Part shown: one piece after another, positions 16,708 through 25,571 of the stretch | Layout: the number at the start of each line of letters is the position of its first letter | How positions within the stretch are numbered: position 1 is the stretch's first letter | From: Streptomyces dengpaensis | Lineage (GTDB): Bacteria > Actinomycetota > Actinomycetes > Streptomycetales > Streptomycetaceae | Assembly: GCF_002946835.1 (NCBI RefSeq) | Contig: NZ_CP026652.1 | Location: 8,246,001 to 8,310,000 of the forward strand | DNA length: 64,000 nucleotides | Direction: 5' to 3' | Position numbers and translations under genes: made by a program | The notes under the pieces: generated by a model | What the model was told of the DNA's origin: nothing | Databases searched by the model: none | What the model saw: the letters and a program-made list of their open reading frames with translations, nothing else

Positions 16708-17331
16708 GTGGCGGCTGGTGAATCATTCGTATGGGCTCATGCGAAAGGCCGCCGGTGGCGTCCCGCCGCATGGTTCAGCCATGCCGGCCGCACAGCTTTG
16801 TACGAGGACGATTGTTCCGACCATGCCGTGCACGACAGAATCGCTGGCTACCTCAACTCGTCGCCCCCACAAGGGCGGCCCGTCGACGACAGCTTCACTT
16901 GGTGGGTGGCCGGAGGCATCGCGATCGAGCTTGCGGTGGGTCACCGCATCAGGAGCCGCGGCGACATCGACGTCCTGCTGCGCCGTGACCAGCTCGTAGC
17001 CCAGCAGATCCTGGCCGGCTGGGCGGTTGATCCGCCGGGCAGCTTGCGCCCGTGGGCACCGGGGGAGGTCCTGCCCGTTGGTGTTCACGACATCTGGTGC
17101 CGGCCCGGACCGGATGAGCCCTGGCGTATCCAGGTCATGCTCGACAACTCCCGCGGCCATGAATGGGTGTCACGACGCGACCACCGCGTGCGTCGGCCCA
17201 TCAGCACGTTGGGCATGACGGGGCAGCCAATGTTCGTGAAGGTGACACGCGGGGCATGGGCCGACCGCGCCCTCGACCGGTGGGCCTCATGCAGGGTGGT
17301 CGCCTCGGAGATGTGGCGGAGGCTGCGGTAA
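16708..17331 (+). CDS. Aminoglycoside/lincosamide nucleotidyltransferase-like protein, C-terminus likely lost
   Basis: The 207-residue frame (GTG at 16708) contains FTWWVAGGIAIELAVGHRIR and RSRGDIDVLLRRDQL, the nucleotidyltransferase core with the Asp-x-Asp metal site. This pattern is typical of small antibiotic nucleotidyltransferase-like proteins common in Streptomyces. After RRPISTLG the expected PYLAPE...LLYKAK-type C-terminal helix region is absent and the tail (VKVTRGAWADRALDRW) looks foreign. The N-terminal 45 residues are also unusual. It is probably truncated; resistance activity should not be assumed. Confidence 0.55.
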   Translation: MAAGESFVWAHAKGRRWRPAAWFSHAGRTALYEDDCSDHAVHDRIAGYLNSSPPQGRPVDDSFTWWVAGGIAIELAVGHRIRSRGDIDVLLRRDQLVAQQILAGWAVDPPGSLRPWAPGEVLPVGVHDIWCRPGPDEPWRIQVMLDNSRGHEWVSRRDHRVRRPISTLGMTGQPMFVKVTRGAWADRALDRWASCRVVASEMWRRLR

Positions 17332-17714
17332 CAGCAGCATCGAGCCGTTGGTCGCTTACTGCCGATATACCACCGCTCTCCTCGCGTCCTGCAAGGTGCC
17401 CGGATACAAGCTGCCGGTAAGCGGCACCCACCTCAATGGGGAGGGCCATCCATGCCTGGAAACGCACGTAGTGACCCGCACCGCCCTTCCCGACGACGCT
17501 GGCAGTCTCCCTCGTGCCCTCCGGACCACACGCACCGGGCCGACGCTCTCATGCGTCGGTCGCGCACCTGCGTGGAGCGCGTGGGCGGCCGACGGCTGCC
17601 CCGCTCCCATGAGGCCGTCGCTCCGTCGCCGCCTCCGACCCGCCGAGAGCAGACGGCCGACCACGTGGACGTTCCATCGACCGCACCTCATCCACCCCGG
17701 CACTTGGACTCGAC
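17332..17714 (+). other. Intergenic, holds one copy of a shared 15-bp motif
   Basis: No coding region is seen in these 383 bases. The one notable feature is the motif at 17357-17371, listed separately. Confidence 0.5.
17357..17371 (+). promoter_or_regulatory. Shared motif copy 1 (TACYGCCGNTATACC)
   Basis: TACTGCCGATATACC, 343 bp upstream of the RsbW-like ATPase gene. Flanks are also similar to copy 2: GGTC shortly before and GCTCTCC shortly after. See copies at 18897 and 23506. Confidence 0.5.
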
Positions 17715-18326
17715 ATGACAGATATTGACCCGCGCCCCCGGGCAGCCCACCGCCCCTGCTCCGCGCCCTTCGACCGGGAGCCCCTTGAGCACTGGCCGAC
17801 CGCGCCCCTCGTCCACGGTGACCGCGACGATGCGCCGCCGCGGAGAACCGCCGACCCCGATGCCGGCACGGCGAGCGGACGGAGCTTCGCCTGTTCGGAC
17901 TGCAACCTCGCCTTCGGCCGGCACCTGCACCTCCACGTGTATCCGGTGTCGGCAGAGGTGGGCGGAGTCCGCGGGGCCGTGCGTGCGGCCCTCTCCTCAT
18001 GGGGCTGCCCGCCCCAGGTCATCGACGACAGCGTGCTGCTCACCAGCGAACTGGTCGGCAACGCCGTCATGCACGGGCCCAGCGCGTCGATCACGGTGAA
18101 CCTCATGCAAGTCGGTGACAGACTGCTCCTGGAGGTCACTGACGCCTCATCGGCACGCCCGGCGGTCCGGCAGTCGGGGCCCGGGGACGAGCAGGGGCGC
18201 GGGATGTTCCTGGTTCAGGCCATCGCATCGGCCTGGGGTTCGCGACGGGAGTCACACGGCGGAAAGACCACGTGGTGCACCGTCGCTCTCGACGGTGGCG
18301 GGGATCCGCCACGACCGCCTCGATGA
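17715..18326 (+). CDS. RsbW-like ATP-binding regulator (HATPase_c_2)
   Basis: The 203-residue product has a disordered, Pro/Arg-rich first 60 residues and a Cys pair (FACSDCNLAF), then a GHKL ATPase domain: N-box LLTSELVGNAVMHGPSAS, G1 LEVTDASSARP, G2 GRGMFLVQAIASAWGSR and the terminal GGKTTWCTV. This is the standard layout of Streptomyces anti-sigma-like serine kinases, which bind sigma factors or antagonists. No sigma factor gene is next to it. A copy of the shared 15-bp motif lies upstream. Confidence 0.85.
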   Translation: MTDIDPRPRAAHRPCSAPFDREPLEHWPTAPLVHGDRDDAPPRRTADPDAGTASGRSFACSDCNLAFGRHLHLHVYPVSAEVGGVRGAVRAALSSWGCPPQVIDDSVLLTSELVGNAVMHGPSASITVNLMQVGDRLLLEVTDASSARPAVRQSGPGDEQGRGMFLVQAIASAWGSRRESHGGKTTWCTVALDGGGDPPRPPR

Positions 18327-18360
18327 TCTTCGCGGCACAGTGGTGTTGAAGTGCTCTCTT

Positions 18361-18397
18361 GGCTGAACGACCCCGTTGTGGCTGAAGGACCCCGTTG
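18361..18397 (+). repeat. Imperfect 18-bp tandem repeat
   Basis: GGCTGAACGACCCCGTTG (18361-18378) and GGCTGAAGGACCCCGTTG (18380-18397), one mismatch, one spacer base. It borders an IS1182-like remnant and may be its end sequence. Confidence 0.7.
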
Positions 18398-18708
18398 CTG
18401 ATCTCTCATTTTCGAGGGGTGGATGAGGAGTCGGCACGGGTGGGTGGTGCGCGTGGCTTCGGGGCGGTGGCCTTGTCGCCAGGCGTCGATGCGGATGAGG
18501 TTGACGGCGGTGGCGGCGAGGTAGTGTCCGGGGAGGGTGGCGGCTGCGGTGCGGTAACGGCTGCGGCGTGCGTGTGCCAGTCCGTCTCCCGCTCCGCCAT
18601 GGTCTGCTCCAGCCAGTCCGGTGCGGCAGCGGGAAGAGCCTCCAGCGCGGCACGCAGGGTCTCGGCCACGAACTCCATCCGGTTCAGTAGGCGCACGTCG
18701 GCGATCAC
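18380..18708 (-). pseudogene. IS1182-like transposase remnant with internal deletion
   Basis: From 18708 leftward one frame reads IADVRLLNRMEFVAETLRAA and LEALPAAAPDWLEQ, matching the middle of IS1182-type transposases. A second frame then gives LPGHYLAATAVNLIRIDAWR followed by QGHRPEATRTTH, matching their C-terminal end (pattern AAAxNLIRLDAW). The two pieces are joined by a deletion and a frame change. Not functional. Confidence 0.6.
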
Positions 18709-18896
18709 CCCGGGGGACCCGTACTCACGCCCCGGTCAGAGCAATCCTGAGACGCACTTCAATTCCGCCCTGAAGGACTGAGCACTGCGCAAGATCAAAG
18801 GTAGAGGCATGAGCCCAGGCGGGCGGGCGAGTCCCGTACCGGTCGCGCGGGGCAGGGACCTGAGCCCGGTCGGGCGCTGTCTCTGGAGCAAGGTCT

Positions 18897-18911
18897 TACC
18901 GCCGGTATACC
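18897..18911 (+). promoter_or_regulatory. Shared motif copy 2 (TACYGCCGNTATACC)
   Basis: TACCGCCGGTATACC, 71 bp upstream of the XRE/DUF5753 gene. It contains the perfect 10-bp palindrome CGGTATACCG (18903-18912). Spacing suits a promoter or an operator. Confidence 0.55.
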
Positions 18912-18982
18912 GCTGCTCTCCCTCCCGCAGGCATGGTGAACGGGTAATCACCGCCTTAGCAGGCGATCTTGAGGGAGGGCCA

Positions 18983-20164
18983 GTGACCAGCGCGACGAAT
19001 GACAAGGACCAGGGTGCGTTCGACTCGCGGCGCGGAAGTCTCTACCGGTGGGACATCCACCACGTCTCCAACAGTCGGCACCAGCACGGACCGTGCGGTA
19101 CGTGCGTGAGCGAGGACAACGCACGCGCCTGCATCGAGGCGGCGCTGTCCGCCGCCGTCGGCCCGGATGTGTACGCCTGGGGTCTGCTCAGCCACATGCC
19201 CGCGGGGACGATGGAGACGTCGCCGCCGTGGCGCCGTACGCCCATTGCGTGGGCCGCACCTGGGCCGGACGGAACCGTCGCCTGGCTGCCTCATGGCGGT
19301 CAGCCGTTCATCTCGGAGGAGGGCAGCGAGATTCCGGCGACGTCCACGGAGAGCGTCTCATCACTGCTGTCCCGGTTCGGCCGTGAAGTCCACCGGTATC
19401 GGCTCACCGCGGGACTCACTCAGGCGGAATTCGCCGAGCGGGCGGACTGCACGGAGACGATGGTCGGGCGCATCGAGAACGCTCAGGAGATGCCCTCGTA
19501 CGACTTTGCTCAACGGGTGGACCGGGTCCTCGGCACCGACGGTGCGATGGTGAAGCTCTGGCCGTCGCTCATCCGGTCGGCATATCCGGACTGGTTCTGG
19601 CATGTCATCGAGCTGGAACAGCGAGCCGGCTTCATTCAGGAATTCGAGTCCGTTGCCATCCCCGGCCTCTTGCAGACGGAGGCGTATGCGCGCGCCATCT
19701 TCACCGCCGCCCAGCCGGTCGCCCCGGAATTGCAGATCGAACAGTTCGTGGCCGCCCGCATCGACCGGCAACGCATACTCACCAGGCGCGAGCCACCCCA
19801 GGTCATGGTGACGCTCGACGAAGGCGTCCTTCGCCGCAGTATCGGCGGGAGTCGCGTCATGAGCGAGCAGCTCGGGCATCTGCTGGATCGCGCCGACCTG
19901 CCCAAGGTCCACCTCCAGGTGATCCCGTTCAACGTCCGGGAACACCCCGGCGGCATGACGCCCTTCCGCCTCATGGGATTCCGGGAGGGCCCGGACGTGC
20001 TCTACGGGGAGACGTTCATAGGCGGGCAGACGAGCGTCGACGCCGCACAGCTCCAGCAGCACAAGCTGGCCTTCAATCTGATCCAGTCCAGAGCACTCTC
20101 CCGAGACGATTCGCGCGTTTTCATACGCGACCTGAAAGAGGAATTGGACCGTGGATCCGACTGA
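18983..20164 (+). CDS. XRE/DUF5753 regulator with extra N-terminal domain
   Basis: GTG at 18983 follows GAGGGAGG at ideal spacing. The 393-residue product is about 110 residues longer than the usual 280-residue family. The extra N-terminus contains CGTCVSEDNARACIEAALSA and is unrecognised. The helix-turn-helix follows near residue 130 (LTAGLTQAEFAERADCTETM, VGRIENAQEMPS), then the DUF5753 domain (IPGLLQTEAYARAIF, HLQVIPFNVREHPGGMTPFR). Such proteins pair with small DUF397 proteins, and one overlaps its 3' end here; pairs of this kind control development or act as toxin-antitoxin-like modules. The nearby motif copy may be its own operator. Confidence 0.88.
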   Translation: MTSATNDKDQGAFDSRRGSLYRWDIHHVSNSRHQHGPCGTCVSEDNARACIEAALSAAVGPDVYAWGLLSHMPAGTMETSPPWRRTPIAWAAPGPDGTVAWLPHGGQPFISEEGSEIPATSTESVSSLLSRFGREVHRYRLTAGLTQAEFAERADCTETMVGRIENAQEMPSYDFAQRVDRVLGTDGAMVKLWPSLIRSAYPDWFWHVIELEQRAGFIQEFESVAIPGLLQTEAYARAIFTAAQPVAPELQIEQFVAARIDRQRILTRREPPQVMVTLDEGVLRRSIGGSRVMSEQLGHLLDRADLPKVHLQVIPFNVREHPGGMTPFRLMGFREGPDVLYGETFIGGQTSVDAAQLQQHKLAFNLIQSRALSRDDSRVFIRDLKEELDRGSD

Positions 20165-20336
20165 ACTGCCCTGGCGCAAGAGCAGCTACAGCATGGGAAA
20201 CGGCGGCAATTGTGTCGAGGTGGCGGACGGCGTGCACACCATCCATGTGCGCGACAGCAAGGATCCCGACGGACCGGAGCTCAGGTCCGGTCGGGAACAG
20301 TGGCAGGTCTTCGTCGCCGCCCTCAAGAGCCCCTGA
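20151..20336 (+). CDS. DUF397 small protein
   Basis: GTG at 20151 lies inside the end of the XRE gene (14-base overlap), so the pair is translationally coupled. The 61-residue product has the full DUF397 pattern: LPWRKSSYSMGNGGNCVEVA, then HVRDSKDPDGPEL and WQVFVAALKS. DUF397 proteins are the usual partners of XRE/DUF5753 regulators in Streptomyces. The antitoxin/toxin assignment known from one S. coelicolor pair should not be assumed here. Confidence 0.92.
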   Translation: MDPTELPWRKSSYSMGNGGNCVEVADGVHTIHVRDSKDPDGPELRSGREQWQVFVAALKSP

Positions 20337-20616
20337 CAGCGCCGTTCTGCCCGCCGTTCGGCCGGATGCGCCCGCCGCCGGGACCGCCGGGCCCCATTTG
20401 CCGCCGTCGGGCACACGCGGATACGCGTGCACCTTGCCAACGACAGGAGTTCGACCCGAGAATTCGTGATCCACAACATTCTGCGTTCCCGTTGCTCCGG
20501 AGAGGGACACAAGATGGTTGGCCACGTCCGGTTAGCTGGCCGACGCCCGTGTCCCCACCGGGCGACGAGCCTGCGCCCGACCCTGTCGGTCCGGGTGACG
20601 GCTTACGGAGCGTGAC
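20337..20616. other. Intergenic upstream of the AfsR-like gene
   Basis: About 280 bases, presumably holding the promoter of the AfsR-like gene. No copy of the shared motif and no clear hairpin were found here. Confidence 0.4.
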
Positions 20617-23454
20617 ATGCGGTATCGGATACTTGGGCCGCTCGGGCTCTGGCGCGACGGCGAAGAGATTCCGCTTGCGCCCGCCAAGTGGCGGATGCTC
20701 CTGGCAGTGCTCCTGTGCGACGCCAACCAGGTGGTCTCCACCGACCGGCTGGTCGCGGAACTCTGGGGCGCCCGGCCTCCGCAGAGCGTGAACAAGCTTC
20801 TGCAGGGCTATGTCTCGCGCGTGCGGCGCGCGCTGGGCGATGAGTCGGGTGAGCTGCTGGTGACTCATGTGCACGGTTACCGGGCCCACGGGTACAGGCT
20901 GGTCGTGGAACCGGACGAGGTCGATTCCCACCGGTTCGCCGAACTCATCAAGCAGGGTGGTCAGGAACTCGACCGGGGTTCGGCCGAGGCCGCCGCCGCC
21001 CGGCTCGACGAAGCGCTGGACCTGTGGCGCGACGCCCCGTTCGCCGACGTGCCGCCGACACCCGCCGTGGAGGCCGAGGCCGTGCGCCTGGCGGCGAGTC
21101 ACACGCAGGCGCGGGAACTCCGTATCGAAGCGCGCTTGCGGCTCGGCCGCCACGAGGCGGTGCTGAACGAACTCGAGGCACTGGTGGCCGAGCATCCGCT
21201 CCGGGAAGCCCTGCGGAGCCAGCTCATGCTGGCGCTCTACCGGTCGGGCCGGCAGGCCGACGCCCTGGCCGCATACCGGGAATTGCACCACCGTCTGGCC
21301 GAGGAACTGGGCATCGAGCCGGCCCCGCCGCTCCAGCAGCTCCACCAGCGAATCCTTACCACCGATACGTCGTTGCTTCTCGAACCCGAGCCTCTCGCCG
21401 ACCGTGGACCGGCTGACCGTGGCCCCGCCGAACGCGCTCCCGCCGACGGTACGGCGACCACGGCAGGCGTACCCGCTCTGGTCCCGAGGGAACTTCCCCA
21501 TATCGGCACCGCCTTCCTCGGCCGCACCAGCGAGAGCTCCGTGCTGCAGAAGGTGCTGGGTCGCGCCGGCGAGGGACATGTGGCGATCGCCGCGATCGAC
21601 GGGACCGGCGGCGTGGGCAAGTCGACCCTGGCGATCCACACGGCCCACCAGCTCGCCGACCGCTTCCCGGACGGCCAGTTCTACGTCGATCTGCACGGAG
21701 CCACCGCCGGACTGACGCCCCTGGAGCCGGGTGAGGTGCTCGGCCGGTTCCTCAGCACGCTGGGTCTGCCGCAAGTGGCCATACCCACCAACACCGACGA
21801 GGCGGCTGCGACGTTCCGGTCCATGGTCGCCGACCGCCGCATCCTCGTGGTGCTCGACAACGCCGCCGGTGTGCATCAGGTCCGCCCATTGCTCCCCGCC
21901 GGGCCGGGCTGTGCCGTACTGATCACCAGCCGGGAGATGCTCACCGCCCTCGAGGGTGCCACGCACCTCCACCTCGGTGTCCTGTTCCACGACCAGGCGA
22001 CAGCGCTGCTGGAGCGGCTCCTCGGCCCGGAGCGGGTGGCCGCCGAGCCTGACGCGGCAGACGCGATCATCAGAATGTGCGGGGGTCTTCCTCTGGCGCT
22101 GTGGATCGTCGGCGCCAGGCTGGCCGCCCGACCCAGCTGGCCCTTGAGCGCCTTCGTTGAGCGGCTGACCGACGCCCAGGGCCGCCTCGACGAGATCCGT
22201 GTGGGGGACGTGTCGGTGCGTGCCAGCTTCCATGCGAGCTATCACGCCATCTGCTACGGCGACAATCCCACCGACCAGGCCGCGGCGCGCGCCTTTCGGC
22301 TCCTTGGAGTGGTGCCGGGATCAAGCATGAGTCTGCCGGCAGCGGCCGCGCTGCTCGGCGTGTCCACCGGTCGGGCCGAGGACGCACTCGAGCGGCTGGT
22401 GGACGCACACCTGCTGAACAGCCCCGCCCCGGCCCGCTACCAGATGCACGACCTGCTCCGCCTGTTCGCACGCGAGCAGGTGTGTGCAGAGGAGCCCGAA
22501 GCCGAGCGTGAACGGGCTCTGGAACGCATACTGCGCTTCTATCTCGCCACCACACAACAGGCTGTGGCGTTCCTGGAGGTGCCGCCGTACTTTGCCCGCC
22601 GTGCGCACGATCCGTCGTCCGCAGGCACGGCCAGCACGCCGGGTCTCCCGACGGCGCGCCTCAAGGACCAGGCGGAGGCCGAGACGTGGCTGGTGACCGA
22701 GCGTGCGAACCTGATGGCCACCGTCCTGCACGCCCCCACGCAGTCCGACTCCACGGCGCGTCTCGCGGTGCGGCTGACGGAGTTGCTGCAGTGGTACCTC
22801 TACCCCTACGCCCGAGCCCGGGAGTTGTGGACCCTGGGCGAGCTGGCCGTCCGTACTGCCCGGCGTCTCGGCGACCGTGAGAGCGAGGCCTGGGGGCTGC
22901 ACAACCTGTCAGCCGTGTACTGGCTGCACCGCCAGTTCGACGGGATGCGGCAGTGCCTGGAGTCGGCCCTGGCCATCTGGCGTGAGATCGGCGACCGCGA
23001 GGGCGAACGGCGCTCCCTGTACTACCTCGCGGACGCGCTGGCGGAAATGGAGCTGTACGAGGAGTCCGTGGCCCTGCAGACCCGGCACCTCGACCTCGCG
23101 CGCGACGCCGACGACCGCCTGGCCCTGGTGACCGGCCTGGGCAACCTCGGGCGTGCGTACCGGGGTCTGGGCCGCGCGGAGGACGCCCTGACAAGCTTCG
23201 AGAAGAGTTGCCGGCACGCGCGGGAGCTCGGCGACAGGAGCCTGCAGAGCTTCGCCCTCCATGAGGTCAGCGCCGTCTGTTTCGATCAGGGCAGGAACCA
23301 GGAGGCACAGGAGCACCTTAAACGCGCCGCGACCCTGGGAGGGGGAAGCCTCGCGGCGTACGTGAGCTGGCGGGGGCACGCGTGGAGTGCGTTCTTCCCC
23401 GCCTGCCTGAGCCTGCGGATCGGCCCGGAGACTCTCGGTTCGCCTCCGCTGTGA
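20617..23454 (+). CDS. AfsR/SARP-family regulator (wHTH-BTAD-NB-ARC-TPR)
   Basis: The 945-residue product begins MRYRILGPLGLWRDGEEIPL, the start of the OmpR-like winged helix of SARPs (to about 95), followed by the bacterial transcriptional activation domain (about 100-245, with LGIEPAPPLQQLHQRIL). A linker precedes an NB-ARC/STAND ATPase with P-loop GTGGVGKST near 329-337, RRILVVLDNAAG (Walker B) and MCGGLPLALWIVGARL. The C-terminus is TPR repeats, as in AfsR itself. Such proteins switch on antibiotic or developmental genes. No biosynthetic target cluster is adjacent. The last 25 residues (WRGHAWSAFFPACLSLR) look atypical, so the TPR end may be slightly eroded. Confidence 0.92.
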   Translation: MRYRILGPLGLWRDGEEIPLAPAKWRMLLAVLLCDANQVVSTDRLVAELWGARPPQSVNKLLQGYVSRVRRALGDESGELLVTHVHGYRAHGYRLVVEPDEVDSHRFAELIKQGGQELDRGSAEAAAARLDEALDLWRDAPFADVPPTPAVEAEAVRLAASHTQARELRIEARLRLGRHEAVLNELEALVAEHPLREALRSQLMLALYRSGRQADALAAYRELHHRLAEELGIEPAPPLQQLHQRILTTDTSLLLEPEPLADRGPADRGPAERAPADGTATTAGVPALVPRELPHIGTAFLGRTSESSVLQKVLGRAGEGHVAIAAIDGTGGVGKSTLAIHTAHQLADRFPDGQFYVDLHGATAGLTPLEPGEVLGRFLSTLGLPQVAIPTNTDEAAATFRSMVADRRILVVLDNAAGVHQVRPLLPAGPGCAVLITSREMLTALEGATHLHLGVLFHDQATALLERLLGPERVAAEPDAADAIIRMCGGLPLALWIVGARLAARPSWPLSAFVERLTDAQGRLDEIRVGDVSVRASFHASYHAICYGDNPTDQAAARAFRLLGVVPGSSMSLPAAAALLGVSTGRAEDALERLVDAHLLNSPAPARYQMHDLLRLFAREQVCAEEPEAERERALERILRFYLATTQQAVAFLEVPPYFARRAHDPSSAGTASTPGLPTARLKDQAEAETWLVTERANLMATVLHAPTQSDSTARLAVRLTELLQWYLYPYARARELWTLGELAVRTARRLGDRESEAWGLHNLSAVYWLHRQFDGMRQCLESALAIWREIGDREGERRSLYYLADALAEMELYEESVALQTRHLDLARDADDRLALVTGLGNLGRAYRGLGRAEDALTSFEKSCRHARELGDRSLQSFALHEVSAVCFDQGRNQEAQEHLKRAATLGGGSLAAYVSWRGHAWSAFFPACLSLRIGPETLGSPPL

Positions 23455-23505
23455 GGGGATGTCAGACACCGGACCCGTCTCGGGGCGCACTCCGTGCGAC
23501 CGGTC

Positions 23506-23520
23506 TACCGCCGCTATACC
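23506..23520 (+). promoter_or_regulatory. Shared motif copy 3 (TACYGCCGNTATACC)
   Basis: TACCGCCGCTATACC, 158 bp upstream of the STAS gene, again preceded by GGTC. The similarity to the 3' flank of the other copies is weaker here. Confidence 0.5.
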
Positions 23521-23678
23521 GGTCGCGTACAGAGTGGGGGAGGATCAGCGCCGGCCGCGAAACGCACAGGGAGCCCCATCGCACGCTTCGGCTCAGGGAC
23601 TTCCCGGATCCCTCAGCCTCCTCTACGGTCAGGCGCGACTCTCTCCAGGATCCACCATCCCAGGACTCGGCAGGTCTC

Positions 23679-24023
23679 ATGGAAGTCATTGCACCAAGCG
23701 AAGCGCGCATTCTGTGGATCACCCGGACCGACGATCCGCCCGGCCTTCGGCTGGAGGGTGAACTCGACGCGACGCGGCACGCAGACGTCTCCGAGGCGCT
23801 GTCCTCGCTCGTGGCCGAGGGCAGTGAAGTCCGGCTCGATCTGGCCGGGTTGAGCTTTATCGACCTCGGTGCGCTCAGCATGCTGACGAGTTTTGTGGAG
23901 AGTCGCGGCGGCGGCTTCCGGCTCATCCTGGACAATCTGTCGTCCGAGGTGGGGCACCTCATCGAGACAGTGGGTTGGGAACGCCTGCCTGGGCTCGCCC
24001 AGGGGCGGAAGGGGACTTCATGA
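23679..24023 (+). CDS. STAS-domain anti-sigma-factor antagonist
   Basis: ATG at 23679 begins a 114-residue STAS protein: LRLEGELDATRHADVSEALS and VRLDLAGLSFIDLGALSML. The latter holds the usual phosphoacceptor region (family form DLSGLxFxDSxG), but the phosphorylated Ser position reads Asp-Leu-Gly, so this antagonist may not be switched by phosphorylation. It overlaps the next gene by 4 bases (ATGA), implying a partner-switching pair. Confidence 0.83.
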   Translation: MEVIAPSEARILWITRTDDPPGLRLEGELDATRHADVSEALSSLVAEGSEVRLDLAGLSFIDLGALSMLTSFVESRGGGFRLILDNLSSEVGHLIETVGWERLPGLAQGRKGTS

Positions 24024-24982
24024 CGACCGGGACACGTGCCGACCAGCCCGTGGCGGACAGCGAGAAGGGCGACCACGCGGTCCGGCACCACGCGCTTCTC
24101 TACCGCGACGAGCGGGAGTTCCTTGCGGGTACCCTTCCCCACCTGCGTGAGGGCATCGAGGCCGGCGCCTCAACGTTTGTGGTGACACCTCGGAGCGAGG
24201 CCCAGGCGCTGCGCGACTCGCTCGGGCAGGACGCCCACGCCGTACAGTTCATCGATCCCGCGGATGTCTATACCAATCCCGTTCGGGCCATGGCCGCGAT
24301 GACCGCCGTCGCCAAGACGCTGGGCTCACGTCCGGCGTGGGTCGTGGCGTCGGACGACTGGTCGAGATATCCCGACGCGATCGAGTGGGTGCGTTACGAC
24401 TCGATCTTCAACCTGAGCTTCGCCAACGTGCCTTTCCGGAGCTATTGCTGCTACAACACGGCGGTCCTGTCATCCGACGCCATCGCACTCGTGCGCCAGA
24501 CCCACCCGAAGATCCTCGAGGGCGACGCACTGCGGGACAACCCGCAGTACCGGAAACCCGAGGCCTTCGTCGGCGACCTCGACCGGCAGCCCCTTCCCTC
24601 CTCCCCGCAGTCCGCCGCCTCGATGCAGATTCTTCCCACCGAACTGCACGCCGTCAGGACGTTCGTCGTCGATCAGGCGAAGCGCTGTGGGGTGACAGCC
24701 GATGCGCTGCACAACCTGCTCGTCGCCGTGACCGAGGTGGCCACAAATGCCATCCGCCACGGCGACGCACCGGTGACGCTGCGCGCCTGGCCCGACGCCG
24801 GACTGATCTGCGAGATCACCGACTCCGGCAACTGGCAGCCCGAGGGGTTCATCAGCTGGAGGCCGCCGGAGTCCGCGGTGGACTCGGGATTCGGACTCTG
24901 GGGAGTTGGGATGCTCTGCGACACCGTGCAAGTGCGGACGGGAGCGAACGGCACCACCGTACGCCTGCGGACATGTGCCTGA
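24020..24982 (+). CDS. MEDS sensor plus RsbW-like ATPase
   Basis: The 320-residue product starts at the ATG overlapping the STAS stop. Residues 20-190 are a MEDS domain (HHALLYRDEREFLAGTLPHL, REGIEAGASTFVVTP, and YDSIFNLSFANVPFRSYCCYN). Residues 205-318 are a HATPase_c_2 domain: LLVAVTEVATNAIRHGDAPV (N-box), CEITDSGNWQPEGF (G1) and SGFGLWGVGMLCD (G2). Such fusions sense small ligands and control sigma-factor antagonists in Streptomyces. With the STAS gene and the upstream motif it forms a compact signalling unit. Confidence 0.88.
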   Translation: MTTGTRADQPVADSEKGDHAVRHHALLYRDEREFLAGTLPHLREGIEAGASTFVVTPRSEAQALRDSLGQDAHAVQFIDPADVYTNPVRAMAAMTAVAKTLGSRPAWVVASDDWSRYPDAIEWVRYDSIFNLSFANVPFRSYCCYNTAVLSSDAIALVRQTHPKILEGDALRDNPQYRKPEAFVGDLDRQPLPSSPQSAASMQILPTELHAVRTFVVDQAKRCGVTADALHNLLVAVTEVATNAIRHGDAPVTLRAWPDAGLICEITDSGNWQPEGFISWRPPESAVDSGFGLWGVGMLCDTVQVRTGANGTTVRLRTCA

Positions 24983-25152
24983 TGAGGGCGGGTCTCGAAA
25001 CAACACGCAGGTTCCGGATCCGGCGTCCCTTTATGTGCTAGGCAGCGTTGTGACCTGCGACTTCTGCGCCCCACACTCGACGTTGCGACTGGGGTCAGCC
25101 GGAAGCCGTACCGCTGTCGCCCAGCGGACGCTCCCCCCTGGTCACCGGGGGA
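24983..25152. other. Gap between convergent units
   Basis: No clear terminator or remnant was seen between the MEDS gene and the last gene of the minus-strand operon. Confidence 0.3.
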
Positions 25153-25560
25153 TTACTGCCAGGGGGATGTGGGCGTGTCATCCGGGTCTGTCCCGTGACG
25201 CCATAGCCGTGTGAACATGCGGCGGGAAGGCATGGGCCGCCATGGCCAGAGTGGTGTGCCGGTGCCTTCCCTGGCAGCGGCGTCCCTGGTAGTGATGACG
25301 GGCCGCTCTGCATCTCCCAGGGTGGCCGGCCACACCCACGCGTTGCCTTCGAGGGCCCCACGCAGAGCTGTCCCGCCGGCGGCTGGAGGGCCGTCGAACG
25401 GCCGGCGGCCGGGCTCGGCTGAGGCGGAGAAGACCGGCAACCCTACGCGGGCGCTCACGTCGTGCACCCGCGCCGGTACGCGCACACCGCTGACGAACTC
25501 GGGCGCCTGGAGCGGCACCTGAGCCGTCACCGTCCATTGACCGGGACCGCAATGCCGCAC
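25153..25560 (-). CDS. Hypothetical protein, last gene of the sugar operon
   Basis: GTG at 25560 lies 11 bases past the stop of the GntR-SBP gene with CGGGAA between. The first 110 codons show clear G/C third-position bias, supporting translation; the final 25 codons do not. The product (135 residues) contains WTVTAQVPLQAPEFVSGVRV and looks like beta-rich sequence, but I recognise no family. It could be a decayed or truncated glycosidase accessory gene. Confidence 0.35.
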   Translation of the reverse strand: MRHCGPGQWTVTAQVPLQAPEFVSGVRVPARVHDVSARVGLPVFSASAEPGRRPFDGPPAAGGTALRGALEGNAWVWPATLGDAERPVITTRDAAAREGTGTPLWPWRPMPSRRMFTRLWRHGTDPDDTPTSPWQ

Positions 25561-25571
25561 GGCGGTTCCCG

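Noticed and set aside
16708..17331. Functional antibiotic-resistance gene
   Set aside because: The nucleotidyltransferase core is present but the C-terminal part typical of the family is missing.
20323..22245. 640-codon minus-strand open frame
   Set aside because: Antisense to the AfsR-like gene, which has complete domains and good codon bias.
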